Source of the DNA: Fimenecus sp963590415
GTDB lineage: Bacteria > Bacillota > Clostridia > Oscillospirales > Acutalibacteraceae
Direction: 5' to 3'
NCBI GenBank assembly: GCA_963590415.1
Contig: CAVAPB010000026.1
Coordinates: forward strand, 1-29,481
DNA length: 29,481 bases
Part shown: piece after piece, positions 22,921-29,481 of the stretch
How positions within the stretch are numbered: the stretch's first letter is position 1
How the letters are laid out: each line of letters opens with the position of its first letter
Notes under the pieces: model-generated
What the model was told of the DNA's origin: nothing
The model's input: the letters and a program-made list of their open reading frames with translations, nothing else
Databases searched by the model: none
Program-made: the position numbers and the translations under genes

Positions 22921-23794
22921 AAAGTCCCTTGCGTTAGGCACATTTGACGGGCTTCACACAGGGCATTTACAGGTTATAAAGCAGGCAAAGGACAGCCGAT
23001 ACGAGCCCTGCGTTCTGCTTTTCGACGCCCACCCCCTCTCGGTAATTACGGGAAAAGCCCCCTGCTCGCTCATAAGCGACGAAATGAGAAGGGAAATCAT
23101 CGAAAGCCTCGGCGTTAAGGTTATAGACATAAGTTTTTCGGAAATTGCCGATATGCCGTACGATGAGTTCTTCAAAAAATATCTTGTGGCAAAGTATCAC
23201 GCAAAGGCTCTCTCCTGCGGAGAAAATTACACCTTCGGCGCAGGCGGCAAGGGCAATGTCGAAAAATTAAAGGCGCTTTGCGACGAATACGGCGTAGAAT
23301 TGCACATTGCTCCTACGCAGACCTATAAGGGTGAAGCCATAAGCTCGACCAAAATCCGTACGCTGCTCGAAAACGGAAGCATAGAGGACGCCAACGCAAT
23401 GCTCGGCAGGGAGTTTTCCTACCGTTCGGCGGTCGTTGACGGAGACAGACGGGGCAGGACGCTCGGCTTCCCGACTGCGAACCAATACTTCCCCGACAAT
23501 TTTGTGAAGCTTAAATTCGGCGTTTACGCTTCAAAGACCGTAATTGACGGCGAAATTTTCCCGTCGGTCACAAATATAGGAATACGCCCGACCGTTTATA
23601 CCGAACGCTACAGGAGCGAGACCTACATAATCAATTTTCAGGGCAACATTTACGGCAAAAAAATTGAAGTACGGCTCACTCGGTTTTTGCGCCCGGAAAA
23701 GAAATTCGCCACGCTGACTGAGCTTTCCCGCGCAATTGAGCACGACAGTGAAAAATCTCAGGAATTATTTTCCGATACCTCTTGCATTATTTGA
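22913..23794 (+). CDS. ribF: Bifunctional riboflavin kinase/FMN adenylyltransferase
   Basis: A 293-residue enzyme making FMN and FAD. The N-terminal nucleotidyltransferase has LGTFDGLHTGH (HxGH at 15-18) at the very start, LLFDAHPLSV, and SSTKIRTLLENGSIEDA with the ISSTKIR motif. The C-terminal kinase has GRTLGFPTAN and TNIGIRPTV. The N-terminus is shorter than in many RibF proteins, where about 15 residues precede the first strand. The start codon is GTG at 22913, overlapping truB by 8 nt. It is the last gene of the operon, and no terminator is visible before the next gene. Confidence 0.93.
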   Translation: MNEKSLALGTFDGLHTGHLQVIKQAKDSRYEPCVLLFDAHPLSVITGKAPCSLISDEMRREIIESLGVKVIDISFSEIADMPYDEFFKKYLVAKYHAKALSCGENYTFGAGGKGNVEKLKALCDEYGVELHIAPTQTYKGEAISSTKIRTLLENGSIEDANAMLGREFSYRSAVVDGDRRGRTLGFPTANQYFPDNFVKLKFGVYASKTVIDGEIFPSVTNIGIRPTVYTERYRSETYIINFQGNIYGKKIEVRLTRFLRPEKKFATLTELSRAIEHDSEKSQELFSDTSCII

Positions 23795-23819
23795 ATAAAA
23801 ATTGTAAAATGAATATATT
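23791..23819 (+). promoter_or_regulatory. Candidate promoter of the alcohol dehydrogenase gene
   Basis: TTGAAT (23791-23796), 17 nt, TATATT (23814-23819), overlapping the ribF stop. An alternative -10, TATAAT at 23819-23824, lacks a well-placed -35. The region is strongly AT-rich. Confidence 0.4.
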
Positions 23820-23845
23820 ATAATTTATTGAAAGGTGTTAAAACT

Positions 23846-25048
23846 ATGTGGGCATTAAAAGTTGCATACTACCGTGCTTATCAGAAAGTAATGAAGGTTA
23901 TGCTTTACTTCCTTGATTGGTCGGAACCCCAGCTTCTTACAGGACCCGGTTCAATCCGCAAATTGCCGGCTGTAATCAAAGAAAAAGGTATCGGTAAGGT
24001 TATGATTGTTACCGATAAAGGTCTTATGAGCCTTAATTTGCTCGACGGACTTTTTGAAGAGCTTGAAAACGCAGGCATCAGCTATGTTGTTTATGACGGC
24101 GTTCAGCCCAACCCCTCGATTGAAAACATCGAAGAAGCAAGAGAAATGTTCGTTTCCAACGGCTGTGAAGCTATGATAGCTTTCGGCGGCGGTTCTCCCA
24201 TGGACTGTGCTAAGGCTGCTTGCGCAAGAGTTGTAAGACCGAACAAGACCATTCCGCAGATGAGAGGCGTTATGAAGGTAATGCACAAGCTTCCTCCTTT
24301 CTTCGCTGTTCCCACTACTGCAGGTACAGGTTCGGAAACAACCGTTGCGGCTGTTGTTTCAAACACACAGACTCACGAAAAATACGCTATCAATGACCCG
24401 TGTCTCCGCCCTAAGTTTGCGGTTCTCGACCCCGAGCTTACGACAGGTCTTCCCCAGAAGATTACCTCGACAACAGGTCTTGACGCCCTCACCCATGCGG
24501 TTGAGGCATACATAGGCAAATCAAACGTTCCCTCTACAAGAGATTATGCGGAAAAGGCTACAAAGCTCATCTTTGAAAACCTTGAAACCTGCTACAACGA
24601 CGGCAAGAATGTTGAAGCAAGAGGTCAGATGCTCCTTGCATCTTTCTATGCGGGTATGGCTTTCACAAGAGCATATGTAGGCTATGTTCACGCTATTGCG
24701 CATAACCTCGGCGGTATGTACGGTATTCCGCACGGTCTTGCAAATGCGGTAATTCTTCCTCACATGCTTGACGAATACGGCTCGGCGATTTATCCGCAGC
24801 TTGCAAAGCTTGCAGATATAGTCGGAATTCAGGGTCAGACCGTAGAGGAAAAGGCTAAGGGCTTCATTGCCGAGATTAAGGCTATGAACGAGAGAATGGC
24901 AATCCCCACAGGCTTTGAGCAGATTAAGGACGAGGATATCCCGACTATCGTCGAGAGAGCAATGAAAGAAGCTCATCCGCTCTATCCCACTCCCGTTATC
25001 TTTGACGCTGACAGACTTACACAGATTGTCAAGAAGCTCAAGGCATAA
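23846..25048 (+). CDS. Iron-containing alcohol dehydrogenase
   Basis: A 400-residue group III alcohol dehydrogenase interconverting alcohols and aldehydes with NAD(P)H. A 30-residue amphipathic N-terminus precedes LLTGPGSI. The nucleotide site GGGSPMDCAKA and PTTAGTGSE follow. Metal ligands are the Asp in VLDPELTTGLP and the His residues in DALTHAVEAY, VHAIAHNLGG and GIPHGLANA. The start is ATG at 23846, with AAAGGTG 8 nt upstream. A TTG at 23828 is in frame but has no ribosome site. The gene is one transcription unit behind its own candidate promoter and ends at a strong terminator. The substrate is not shown; members oxidise or reduce butanol, propanediol, lactaldehyde and others. High use of codons common in strongly expressed genes suggests abundant product (visual impression). 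Confidence 0.9.
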   Translation: MWALKVAYYRAYQKVMKVMLYFLDWSEPQLLTGPGSIRKLPAVIKEKGIGKVMIVTDKGLMSLNLLDGLFEELENAGISYVVYDGVQPNPSIENIEEAREMFVSNGCEAMIAFGGGSPMDCAKAACARVVRPNKTIPQMRGVMKVMHKLPPFFAVPTTAGTGSETTVAAVVSNTQTHEKYAINDPCLRPKFAVLDPELTTGLPQKITSTTGLDALTHAVEAYIGKSNVPSTRDYAEKATKLIFENLETCYNDGKNVEARGQMLLASFYAGMAFTRAYVGYVHAIAHNLGGMYGIPHGLANAVILPHMLDEYGSAIYPQLAKLADIVGIQGQTVEEKAKGFIAEIKAMNERMAIPTGFEQIKDEDIPTIVERAMKEAHPLYPTPVIFDADRLTQIVKKLKA

Positions 25049-25084
25049 TCACAGTCAGGAAGTTTCAATATAGACTTTGGCGTT

Positions 25085-25123
25085 TACCCGGGTGCTTTCG
25101 TTTAAGGTGCCCGGGTATTTTTT
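25085..25123 (+). terminator. Intrinsic terminator of the alcohol dehydrogenase gene
   Basis: TACCCGGG pairs with CCCGGGTA (plus inner wobble pairs) across a 17-nt apical region, followed by six T residues. It lies 36 nt after the stop codon. Confidence 0.88.
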
Positions 25124-25397
25124 GCCTGAAAACAGAAAAAAAGAGTTGATAAACTGAACTGCCCCAGATTGTGCAGACAGTACAAAAAGAGCCTACTTGA
25201 AGCAGAAAATTAAATTTTAAGCAACAAACTGATATCGAGAACCAATTTGATGCTTTGTTCTTTATCCATTTTATATGCAACAATGCTATTTTTATATTAT
25301 ATAATAATTATAAGATATTTATTTTAACTTTCAATATATATTGCAAAATTAATAATTACCGTCAATTTACATTCAAATTTGCATATACTATTATTAC
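25124..25397. other. AT-rich intergenic stretch, no gene seen
   Basis: No convincing gene or structured RNA. AT content rises sharply from about 25210 onwards, ahead of the HTH-nucleotidyltransferase cassette. The longest frame with a start near a possible ribosome site is only 19 codons (25269 down to 25210, minus) and has no ribosome site. It may mark the left edge of an acquired segment. Confidence 0.5.
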
Positions 25398-25426
25398 TTG
25401 ACATTATCACGGAATACCGTTATAAT
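25398..25426 (+). promoter_or_regulatory. Perfect sigma-A promoter of the HTH-nucleotidyltransferase cassette
   Basis: TTGACA (25398-25403), exactly 17 nt, TATAAT (25421-25426). The -10 ends 20 nt before the GTG start. The spacer holds a palindrome (separate entry). Confidence 0.85.
25409..25420 (+). promoter_or_regulatory. Candidate operator, ACGG-4-CCGT
   Basis: A 12-bp palindrome, ACGG AATA CCGT, fills the end of the spacer and touches the -10 hexamer. A repressor bound here would block polymerase. The HTH protein encoded directly downstream is the obvious candidate (inference). Confidence 0.5.
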
Positions 25427-25446
25427 TTAATTAAGGTGGTGATAGC

Positions 25447-26016
25447 GTGAATGTTAATTATTTAGTTGCCGAAAAGCAAATTTCTAAATACAATTTATCA
25501 AAATCAACAGGCATACCGTATTCCACGATAAGCGATATCTGCAATGGAAAAACTACGCTTGAAAATTGCAATGCAAAAACAGTCTATGAACTGTCAAAAT
25601 TCTTTGATGTTTCGATGGAAGATTTGCTTTATAAAGACAATGATGTTCGTTATGATTTCGAGGCTTTTAAGAGTAATGTTCGTCATCAACTTAAAGAATT
25701 GGGTTTCAAAAAATTTATTGTGTCTGTTTTGAAAACCGATGAAATTACCGATTATATGAACAAAAAATGGTACCCTGAAGCGTTATATCTATTGGCAATG
25801 CTTGATTATGTCAGCAGGATAAACAATATTCCCATTTACAAAAAATACAATTCATATCGTTCTGCAAAGCTTAGTGAAGTAATTTATCCGGCAAGCGTTG
25901 TAGCCGAGGCAAAAGTTATGAATGATAAGAATATTTTGAAGAATTCTGTTACTGATTCTATACCGGAATTTATGCGTTTTAATATTGTTGAAAGCGAGGT
26001 GTTTGATGTTGCATAA
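25447..26016 (+). CDS. HTH (XRE-like) protein, candidate antitoxin/repressor
   Basis: A 189-residue protein. Residues about 5-61 form an XRE/Cro helix-turn-helix (SKYNLSKSTGIPYSTISDICNGK, then ELSKFFDVSMEDLL). Residues 66-189 form a helical domain with KSNVRHQLKEL, KKWYPEALYLLAMLDYVSRI, IYPASVV and IPEFMRFNIVESEV. I have a recollection of this architecture in gut Clostridia, always followed by a nucleotidyltransferase gene, but cannot cite it. The start is GTG at 25447 with AAGGTGG 7 nt upstream. Its 3' end overlaps the next gene by 11 nt. The codon use is strongly AT-biased compared with the flanking housekeeping genes, suggesting recent transfer. Likely role: DNA-binding regulator and partner of the downstream enzyme. 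Confidence 0.8.
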   Translation: MNVNYLVAEKQISKYNLSKSTGIPYSTISDICNGKTTLENCNAKTVYELSKFFDVSMEDLLYKDNDVRYDFEAFKSNVRHQLKELGFKKFIVSVLKTDEITDYMNKKWYPEALYLLAMLDYVSRINNIPIYKKYNSYRSAKLSEVIYPASVVAEAKVMNDKNILKNSVTDSIPEFMRFNIVESEVFDVA

Positions 26017-26704
26017 CGATATTCAAAAGAATATGATTGATATGTATCTCAAAGAGCTTGCAAAGGAATTCAAACGCCTAACAGGCAGAAAAACTTCAGC
26101 TGAAATTATAATTGTAGGAGGCGGTTCGGTTCTTCTTAATTATGATTTCAGAATGAACAGCGTTGATGTTGATGCTTTTAATACCTATGACAGTGCAATT
26201 AAAGATGCTGCCCAGATTGTTGCAGATAAATATGATTTATCGCAACAATGGCTTAATGATGATTTTAAGAAAACGGCATCATATTCGTCAAAGCTCAGGC
26301 AGTATTCGGCATATTACAAAACTTTCGGAAATGTGCTGGAAATCAGAACCGTCAACAGAGAATATTTGATTGCAATGAAAATGGTATCTGGTAGGAAATA
26401 TAAAAATGATTTGTCAGATATTCTCGGGATTTTATATTATCATTATAAAAATAATGATGAGATAGTGTATTCTGAAATTGAACAGTCTGTAATAAATTTG
26501 TATGGTGATTTTAGCAGAATTAAAGATGAGGTTGTTAAGTTTGTAAAATCAGCCATTGATAACAAAACTTTTGTTGATGGTTATAATTTGCAAAAGAAAA
26601 ACGAGCAAAATATAAAGGATAATTTAATTCAATTCGAAGAAAAATACGAGAATGTTTTGGACGAAGATAATATAGATGATATTATAAATAAATTAAGTGA
26701 ATGA
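26006..26704 (+). CDS. Nucleotidyltransferase (DUF6036/AbiEii-like), candidate toxin
   Basis: A 232-residue protein with the minimal nucleotidyltransferase fold. GGGS at 38-41 is followed 12 residues on by DVD (D54, D56), the metal-binding carboxylates of pol-beta-type enzymes. REYLIAMKMVSGRKYKNDLSDIL (118-139) holds the K, R and D typical of AbiEii and related toxin-type nucleotidyltransferases. The C-terminal 90 residues are helical and charged. Related toxins transfer nucleotides to tRNA or proteins; the target here is unknown. ATG at 26006 has GAGG 7 nt upstream, and it overlaps the HTH gene by 11 nt. An earlier in-frame start at 25985 has no ribosome site. No abortive-infection phenotype can be inferred from sequence alone. 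Confidence 0.8.
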   Translation: MLHNDIQKNMIDMYLKELAKEFKRLTGRKTSAEIIIVGGGSVLLNYDFRMNSVDVDAFNTYDSAIKDAAQIVADKYDLSQQWLNDDFKKTASYSSKLRQYSAYYKTFGNVLEIRTVNREYLIAMKMVSGRKYKNDLSDILGILYYHYKNNDEIVYSEIEQSVINLYGDFSRIKDEVVKFVKSAIDNKTFVDGYNLQKKNEQNIKDNLIQFEEKYENVLDEDNIDDIINKLSE

Positions 26705-26741
26705 AAAATGAGCCGAGAGGGTGTACTCTTGGCTCATTTTT
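26704..26741. terminator. Bidirectional intrinsic terminator
   Basis: A 16-bp stem with one G-T pair, AAAAATGAGCC... pairing with ...GGCTCATTTTT, and a 6-nt loop. A-tract on one side and T-tract on the other let it act on both strands: it ends the cassette (plus) and could end the topoisomerase transcript (minus, 122 nt after its stop). Confidence 0.88.
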
Positions 26742-26863
26742 ATGGTTATGCAAGTTTTATACCGCTATGCAAAATTCGTATGTAATCGGCTGAATTTGGT
26801 TGTTTTTAGACCAATTTGTACGCCGGAAATGCACAGTTCGTACAGGACACATTACATTGAATT

Positions 26864-29104
26864 TTATATAAGGCTTAACTGCTCGCCCATATCCTCGCTT
26901 GAGAGGGTCGAGCCTGCTGCGGGGAGAGTCCTTGTCCTGTACCTTGCAGGCTTTACGAACATATCCTCCGTAAAGTCGGCAACGCTTTCAAGGCGGTGAT
27001 TTTTCCTCTGCGTCATAACGCCCACGCCCTGAGTGTCCTTTGTGGTCTTGGGCGATACCGCACCCGTGTTGAGCAGCAATATCCTGCCGGAGGTGGATTT
27101 CATTACGATTTCGCAGTCCTCTTTAATCTGCTTAATTGCAACTGTCGGGAACTTATCGCAATAAGCCTTGATGAGCTTCTTTCTGTTCGTCTTTGTCTCA
27201 TATGCGCTCATATCGACCTTTGCGACCTTGCCGTTTTCAAAGAAAAAGAGCATATAGCCTTTATAATCGGTCGTTACAGCCATATAGACCGCAGACTCGT
27301 CCTTGTCCATCTGCAAGGCGGAAGCCACGAAGTCGCCGAGCACGCTCGCCTTGGTGTCCGAGAAATCGGCAGCCTTTGCCTTATAGACCTGACATTTGTC
27401 TGTAAAGAACAGCAAATCGGTGTTGTTGGAAGCCTCGACGGTCTGAACGATTTCATCGCCCTCTTTGAGCTTCTGCTCCCCGCTCATACGAAGCGACTGT
27501 GGGGTAATCTTTTTGAAATATCCCTCCTTCGTAAAGAAAAGGGTAACGGGATAATCGGGGATTTCCTCAATTTCTTCGTCGTCCTCCTCGGCGTCGGCAA
27601 AGATAATCTCGGTTCTCCTCGGCTTGTCGTACTTCTCGACGACCTCTTTAAGCTCGGATATGATAATCTTCTTGACTCTCGATTTTGAGGAAAGAATATC
27701 CTCCATATCCTCAATATCTTTTCTCAATTGCTCAATGTCCGCCGTGCGCTTTAAGATATATTCACGGTTAAGGTGGCGCAGCTTGATTTCCGCAACATAT
27801 TCAGCTTGGATTTTATCAATTCCGAAGCCTATCATCAAGTTCGGAACGACCTCCTGCTCCTCGTCCGTAGAGCGGATAATCTTAATCGCCTTGTCAATAT
27901 CGAGAAGAATTTTCTGCAAGCCCTCAAGCAAATGAAGTCTGTCCTTTGCCTTTGAGAGGTCAAAATAAACTCTTCTGTTCACACACTGCGTTCTGAACGC
28001 AATCCATTCAAGCAAAAGCTCACGAACGCCCAAAACCTGCGGCGTACCGGCAATAAGCACATTGAAATTACAGCCGAACGAGTCCTCCAACGGGGTCGAC
28101 TTGAACAGCCTTTTCATAAGCTTGTCGGGGTCCGTGCCTCGCTTTAAGTCGATTGTGATTTTAAGACCCTTTTTGTCGGTCTCGTCACGGATGTCGGAAA
28201 TTTCCTTGACCTTACCTGCCTTTGCAAGGTCGATTATCTTGTCAATAATCGCCTCGCTCGTTGTGGTGGCGGGAATTTCATATATATCGATACAGTTCGA
28301 GGACTTATCGTAATTATACTTTGCACGCAGCTTGAAGCTTCCCCTGCCCGTGCGATAAATCTCACGCATAAGCGCTTCGTCGTATATAATCTGACCGCCG
28401 CCGATAAAATCTGGCGCTTTGAGAGTTTCCGTAATATCTGCGTCGGGGTCCTTGATAAGCTCTATCGTGGTATTGCAAATTTCGCCGAGGTTAAACGAAC
28501 AGATATTTGACGCCATACCGACGGCGATACCCATATTGGCGTTTACAAGCACCGACGGGAAGGTTACGGGGAACAGCGTCGGCTCCTGCATTGAGTTGTC
28601 ATAGTTCGGGACAAAATCGACGGTGTCCTTGTCAATATCCCTGAAAAGCTCTGCGGCAATGGGGGCAAGCTTTGCCTCGGTATATCTCGAAGCCGCATAC
28701 TGCATATTCTTTGAATAGGACTTACCGAAGTTACCCTTCGACTCAACATACGGGTGCAGCAAACTCTCGTTGCCCCGTGCAAGTCTTATCATAGTCTCGT
28801 AAATAGCCGCGTCGCCGTGAGGGTTCAGCTGCATGGTTCGTCCGACTATGTTGGCGCTCTTGACCGTAGGTCCGTTGAGAAGTCCCATCTTATACATTGT
28901 ATAGAGCAATTTCCTGTGCGAGGGCTTAAAGCCGTCGATTTCGGGTATCGCTCTCGACATTATGACGCTCATGGCATAAGGCATATAGTTTACCTCGAGA
29001 GTGTCGATAATGTTCTGATGTACCACCTCTCCCGCACCCGAGATATGAGCGTTTTGGTTCAAATCCTCTTCGTGGGAAATTTCGGTTTTCTTTTTCTTAG
29101 CCAT
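26864..29104 (-). CDS. Type IIA DNA topoisomerase, A subunit (gyrase/topo IV paralogue)
   Basis: A 746-residue breakage-reunion subunit that cuts and rejoins DNA through a tyrosine; an ATPase B subunit is required. The N-terminal core begins VNYMPYAMSVIMSRAIPEIDGFKPSHRKLLY. The quinolone-resistance region is KSANIVGR to NPHGDAAIYETMIRLA, and the catalytic Tyr is Y141 in AASRYTEAKL. A coiled-coil stretch is near 435-475, and the C-terminal beta-propeller starts near 510. Compared with E. coli GyrA, Ser83 is Ala (A99) and Asp87 is Glu (E103). No GyrA-box (QRRGGKG-like) is visible in the propeller, so wrapping-type supercoiling is doubtful and topo IV-like decatenation is more likely. No B subunit is adjacent. 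AGGAG lies 6 nt before ATG. Confidence 0.9.
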   Translation of the reverse strand: MAKKKKTEISHEEDLNQNAHISGAGEVVHQNIIDTLEVNYMPYAMSVIMSRAIPEIDGFKPSHRKLLYTMYKMGLLNGPTVKSANIVGRTMQLNPHGDAAIYETMIRLARGNESLLHPYVESKGNFGKSYSKNMQYAASRYTEAKLAPIAAELFRDIDKDTVDFVPNYDNSMQEPTLFPVTFPSVLVNANMGIAVGMASNICSFNLGEICNTTIELIKDPDADITETLKAPDFIGGGQIIYDEALMREIYRTGRGSFKLRAKYNYDKSSNCIDIYEIPATTTSEAIIDKIIDLAKAGKVKEISDIRDETDKKGLKITIDLKRGTDPDKLMKRLFKSTPLEDSFGCNFNVLIAGTPQVLGVRELLLEWIAFRTQCVNRRVYFDLSKAKDRLHLLEGLQKILLDIDKAIKIIRSTDEEQEVVPNLMIGFGIDKIQAEYVAEIKLRHLNREYILKRTADIEQLRKDIEDMEDILSSKSRVKKIIISELKEVVEKYDKPRRTEIIFADAEEDDEEIEEIPDYPVTLFFTKEGYFKKITPQSLRMSGEQKLKEGDEIVQTVEASNNTDLLFFTDKCQVYKAKAADFSDTKASVLGDFVASALQMDKDESAVYMAVTTDYKGYMLFFFENGKVAKVDMSAYETKTNRKKLIKAYCDKFPTVAIKQIKEDCEIVMKSTSGRILLLNTGAVSPKTTKDTQGVGVMTQRKNHRLESVADFTEDMFVKPARYRTRTLPAAGSTLSSEDMGEQLSLI

Positions 29105-29164
29105 TTGGTTCTCCTCGTGTTACTGATTTCGTTTGTCGCCTAAAATATACAGCTGTTTTTTCAG

Positions 29165-29183
29165 CCTCCCTTGTAAAGGGAGG
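29165..29183. repeat. CCTCCCTT hairpin
   Basis: CCTCCCTT/AAGGGAGG with a 3-nt GTA loop. It lies 61 nt upstream of the topoisomerase start. Third copy of the 14524 unit. Confidence 0.6.
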
Positions 29184-29310
29184 TGGGTTGCCGTATCCTG
29201 TGGCGGATAAAGAGAGCATCTGTCGTCACCGCGGTCGATTTGTGCGGCGCTCCAAGCCGCATTTTCATATCAAATTTGATTCGTGCTTCCGCCCCATCTC
29301 CGAGGGGGCT

Positions 29311-29335
29311 GTCATTTTTTCACGGAAAAAATGAC
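29311..29335. repeat. GTCATTTTTTC hairpin
   Basis: 11-bp stem GTCATTTTTTC/GAAAAAATGAC with loop ACG. First half of the double-hairpin family seen at 677 and 14609. A GCTCCCTC/GAGGGAGC hairpin follows about 70 nt later (29402-29420) instead of directly. Confidence 0.6.
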
Positions 29336-29481
29336 TGGGGGAGTTAATTCTATAATTTGATGTAACTTATTTTAACTCCTTCAGTTTCGCTTCGCTCAAC
29401 AGCTCCCTCGGGGAGGGAGCGGAACTGGGTATTTGTCAAAAAGTTGACAAAAACATTGAGGGAAATCATAAAGAAGCTTCA

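Larger units (their letters stand above)
29145..29481. repeat. Intergenic repeat block R, no gene
   Basis: No gene in the last 377 nt. Units shared with the other blocks: CCTCCCTT hairpin at 29165-29183; CCTGTGGCGGATAAAG...GAGCATCTGT at 29197-29225 (reverse complement of 14170-14200); a GTGCGGC/GCCGC-type hairpin near 29239-29270; a GTCATTTTTTC hairpin at 29311-29335; and GCTCCCTC/GAGGGAGC at 29402-29420. The block continues past the window end. Confidence 0.7.

Noticed and set aside
25210..25269. A 19-codon minus-strand frame (MDKEQSIKL...) upstream of the HTH cassette
   Set aside because: No ribosome site and very short. It could be a gene remnant, but I cannot support it.
29105..29160. 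Promoter of the topoisomerase gene
   Set aside because: A TATATT is present on the minus strand but no -35 hexamer lies at an acceptable distance, so I do not call it.

Overview
The window looks like chromosomal DNA of an anaerobic, gut-type Firmicute (class Clostridia, probably Oscillospirales/Ruminococcaceae-like; the species cannot be named from sequence alone). The reasons are the Gram-positive order rimP-nusA-ylxR-ylxQ-infB-rbfA-nrnA-truB-ribF, strong GGAGG-type ribosome sites with some TTG/GTG starts, a sortase-type IPATG wall-anchored protein, an iron-containing alcohol dehydrogenase, and intergenic blocks of GC-rich hairpin repeats joined by AT-rich linkers.

Layout. (1) 1-960: gene-free repeat block. 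(2) 965-13649, all on the minus strand: eleven tightly packed genes, transcribed from right to left. They encode an ABC exporter ATPase and a large FtsX-type permease with an extracellular coiled coil, a cyclophilin, three methylthioadenosine (MTA) salvage enzymes (MTA/SAH deaminase, purine nucleoside phosphorylase, methylthioribose-1-phosphate isomerase), a GPH-type sugar/nucleoside symporter, a metallophosphoesterase, a cysteine synthase-like enzyme, a small flavodoxin and a hemolysin III-type membrane protein. Gaps are 16 nt or less, or genes overlap, so this may be one long transcript. (3) 13738-14720: second repeat block. (4) 14776-15699 (minus): secreted, wall-anchored protein with a consensus promoter and a terminator. 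(5) 15883-16062 (plus): a 59-residue conserved-looking orphan. (6) 16195-23794 (plus): the translation/RNA-metabolism operon rimP to ribF, preceded by a promoter and a leader hairpin. (7) 23846-25048 (plus): iron alcohol dehydrogenase with a strong terminator. (8) 25398-26741 (plus): a self-contained, AT-rich cassette with a perfect sigma-A promoter, an internal operator-like palindrome, an HTH regulator, an overlapping nucleotidyltransferase gene and a strong terminator. It resembles a toxin-antitoxin or abortive-infection pair. (9) 26864-29104 (minus): a divergent type IIA topoisomerase A subunit. (10) 29145-29481: third repeat block.

How the genes fit together. The deaminase, phosphorylase and isomerase form consecutive steps: MTA to methylthioinosine, to methylthioribose-1-phosphate plus hypoxanthine, to methylthioribulose-1-phosphate. 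The E/N purine-site signature visible in the phosphorylase fits a 6-oxopurine substrate, which explains the deaminase upstream. The rimP-ribF operon is conserved housekeeping. The most system-like accessory element is the HTH-nucleotidyltransferase cassette. The three repeat blocks share the same hairpin families and separate the gene clusters.
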